This document shows, piece after piece, positions 5,610 through 6,440 of a stretch of 6,440 nt of DNA. Both the position numbers and the translations under genes were made by a program. The stretch covers positions 1-6,440 of the forward strand of contig NYXJ01000023.1 of the NCBI GenBank assembly GCA_002685315.1. The letters run 5' to 3'. Under the pieces are notes generated by a model. It was not told the origin of the DNA. It saw only the letters and a program-made list of their open reading frames with translations, and ran no database searches. Positions within the stretch are counted from its first letter, which is position 1. Every line of letters begins with the position of its first letter. The DNA is from Methanobacteriota archaeon. GTDB taxonomy: Archaea > Thermoplasmatota > Poseidoniia > Poseidoniales > Thalassarchaeaceae.

Positions 5610-6149
5610 CTATCTTTTACCGGGTTTCCAGAATTGTAGTGGTAAAGCCTCTTTTCCTTGCATTGCTCTAAATGCTAAATGGTCCGCTCTTTCATTCCAA
5701 CGATGCCCTCTATGTGCTCTAACATGCTCTTGAGTTAAATTTCGAAGAGAAGAAACTTCTTTCCATAATTTTTGTACATTCAAAGCCAATTCTTTATTCG
5801 CCTTAGCTTTCCAAATACCGGTGCCTATTTTTAGAGCATATTGTGAATCCCCCCTAATCACTGCGGGAGCATCACTGCCCTCAACTAGTAGCCATTTTAG
5901 GGCGTGAGCAAGAGCACAGAGCTCTGCTGTATTATTCGACCCAACTTCTGAACCAATGTAATCTTTAGATTTTTTTTCAGTAATAACAGGGCCACTTTTT
6001 TCAGTAATTATCTCTCCTTGCCCTTTACCTAAACCTGTATCGCCTATTACTACACAAAACCCCCATCCTGCAGGAGTTTCTGATGATACATTTCTGTTTT
6101 CTTCGCAAGATCCATCAACATAGATTGAAATCTTACTGGGCTCGACCAT
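5610..6149 (-). CDS. rnhA: Ribonuclease HI
   Basis: Cleaves the RNA strand of RNA-DNA hybrids, removing R-loops and primer remnants; cytosolic and metal-dependent. All four acidic catalytic residues are visible: D12 (YVDGSC), E76 (NNTAELCAL), D101 (RGDSQYAL) and D156 (NERADHLA). H146 in VRAHRGHRWNERAD matches E. coli His124. At 179 residues it exceeds the 155 of E. coli RNase HI. The extra length lies mainly between about residues 40 and 70, in the hairpin before the conserved NNTAE, plus a short basic tail ending WKPGKR. The insert contains a small internal repeat, ITEKSGPV followed by ITEKKSKD. The basic helix region (GIWKAKANKE) that grips the hybrid in E. coli-type enzymes is present. Start at 6149: a Shine-Dalgarno GAGGAA (complement of 6161-6156) stands 6 nt upstream, within the last codons of gcvH. 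It is cotranscribed downstream of gcvH. Confidence 0.95.
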   Translation of the reverse strand: MVEPSKISIYVDGSCEENRNVSSETPAGWGFCVVIGDTGLGKGQGEIITEKSGPVITEKKSKDYIGSEVGSNNTAELCALAHALKWLLVEGSDAPAVIRGDSQYALKIGTGIWKAKANKELALNVQKLWKEVSSLRNLTQEHVRAHRGHRWNERADHLAFRAMQGKEALPLQFWKPGKR

Positions 6150-6152
6150 TAC

Positions 6153-6440
6153 TTATTCCTCGATCAGAGACTTGTATGCAGCAGCATCAAGAAGTGCCTC
6201 AAGTTCTCCAGGATTATCCATTCTCATTTTACAAATCCAACCTTCGCCATATGGGTCTGTGTTTATTGTTTCAGGAGCATCCTCTAAATCTTCATTTATT
6301 TCCGTAACTTCTCCAGAAACTGGCGCATATATTTCACTAACAGACTTAACTGATTCAACATTAGCAAATGAATCCATTGATTTAACTGATACTCCTAATT
6401 CTGGTAATTCTACCCAAACAACATCAGTTAAAGCATTCTG
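6153..6440 (-). CDS. gcvH: Glycine cleavage system H protein, 5' end outside the window
   Basis: GcvH is the lipoylated shuttle that carries the aminomethyl group of glycine between the P, T and L proteins of the glycine cleavage system. The 95 residues visible read in frame to the right edge; an internal ATG at 6377 is not the start, because the codons before it continue the family sequence (LTDVVWVELPELG). The lipoyl attachment lysine is K32 of the visible part, in VESVKSVSEIYAPVSGEV. It is followed by the conserved NEDLEDAPETINTDPYGEGW and a C-terminal LLDAAAYKSLIEE. Families are about 125-130 residues, so some 30-35 N-terminal residues lie outside. The stop is 3 nt before the rnhA ATG, so the two form an operon; no functional link between glycine cleavage and RNase HI is obvious. 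Other gcv genes, if clustered, would be to the right. Confidence 0.96.
   Translation of the reverse strand, partial: QNALTDVVWVELPELGVSVKSMDSFANVESVKSVSEIYAPVSGEVTEINEDLEDAPETINTDPYGEGWICKMRMDNPGELEALLDAAAYKSLIEE
6156..6161 (-). promoter_or_regulatory. Shine-Dalgarno of rnhA inside the gcvH end
   Basis: The complement reads GAGGAA, 6 nt before the rnhA ATG. It is made from the final two glutamate codons of gcvH. It is the clearest ribosome binding site in the window and occurs before an internal cistron, which fixes the rnhA start and contrasts with the leader genes, none of which has one. Confidence 0.75.

Noticed and set aside
6153..6377. Treating gcvH as a 74-residue protein starting at the internal ATG at 6377
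   Set aside because: The reading frame continues to the window edge with conserved GcvH residues, so the ATG is an internal methionine.
1..6440. Mobile elements, CRISPR arrays, phage genes or toxin-antitoxin pairs
   Set aside because: No transposase or integrase motif, no spaced repeat array, no terminal inverted repeats and no recognisable toxin or antitoxin pair were seen on either strand. The single tRNA shows no nearby duplicated 3' end that would mark an integration site.

Overview
The window is AT-rich and densely packed: eight protein genes and one tRNA gene, with almost no spare DNA. The most likely source is an uncultivated marine planktonic microbe. I lean towards an archaeon of the Marine Group II/III (Poseidoniales-like) type, with many bacterial-type housekeeping genes. 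Genes that head transcription units lack a Shine-Dalgarno sequence, and several carry a TTCAAA-like box about 30 nt upstream of the start, as expected for leaderless archaeal transcripts. The downstream cistron rnhA has a good Shine-Dalgarno. The enolase, the deoxyhypusine-synthase-like protein and the tRNA-Cys look bacterial, so the domain assignment is an inference and not a demonstration.

Layout. Positions 1-166 are a probable divergent promoter region; a minus-strand gene may start at position 13 and run off the left edge. A cysteine- and histidine-rich protein of unknown function (167-601, +) precedes enolase (649-1899, +). Enolase converges on, and overlaps by 9 bp, a three-gene minus-strand unit read leftward from about 4470: a class I PLP aminotransferase, a SpeD-type pyruvoyl decarboxylase and a deoxyhypusine-synthase-like (DHS-like) protein. 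A tRNA-Cys(GCA) with encoded CCA (4593-4666, +) diverges from the aminotransferase and converges on a GNAT acetyltransferase (4690-5121, -). A four-helix membrane protein of unknown function (5198-5608, +) diverges from the GNAT gene. It then converges, with 1 nt between the stops, on a minus-strand pair: the lipoyl carrier GcvH (right edge, 5' end outside the window) and ribonuclease HI.

The most interesting part is the speD/DHS-like pair. Its two proteins differ from textbook AdoMet decarboxylase and deoxyhypusine synthase at residues known to bind substrate. No aminopropyltransferase (speE) lies beside them. Together they could form a compact polyamine route, an amino-acid decarboxylase feeding a homospermidine-synthase-like enzyme, instead of spermidine and hypusine synthesis. 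A second point of interest is the tRNA-Cys, in which both partners of the normally invariant 18-55 tertiary pair are changed. The other genes are ordinary housekeeping genes or unrecognised small proteins.
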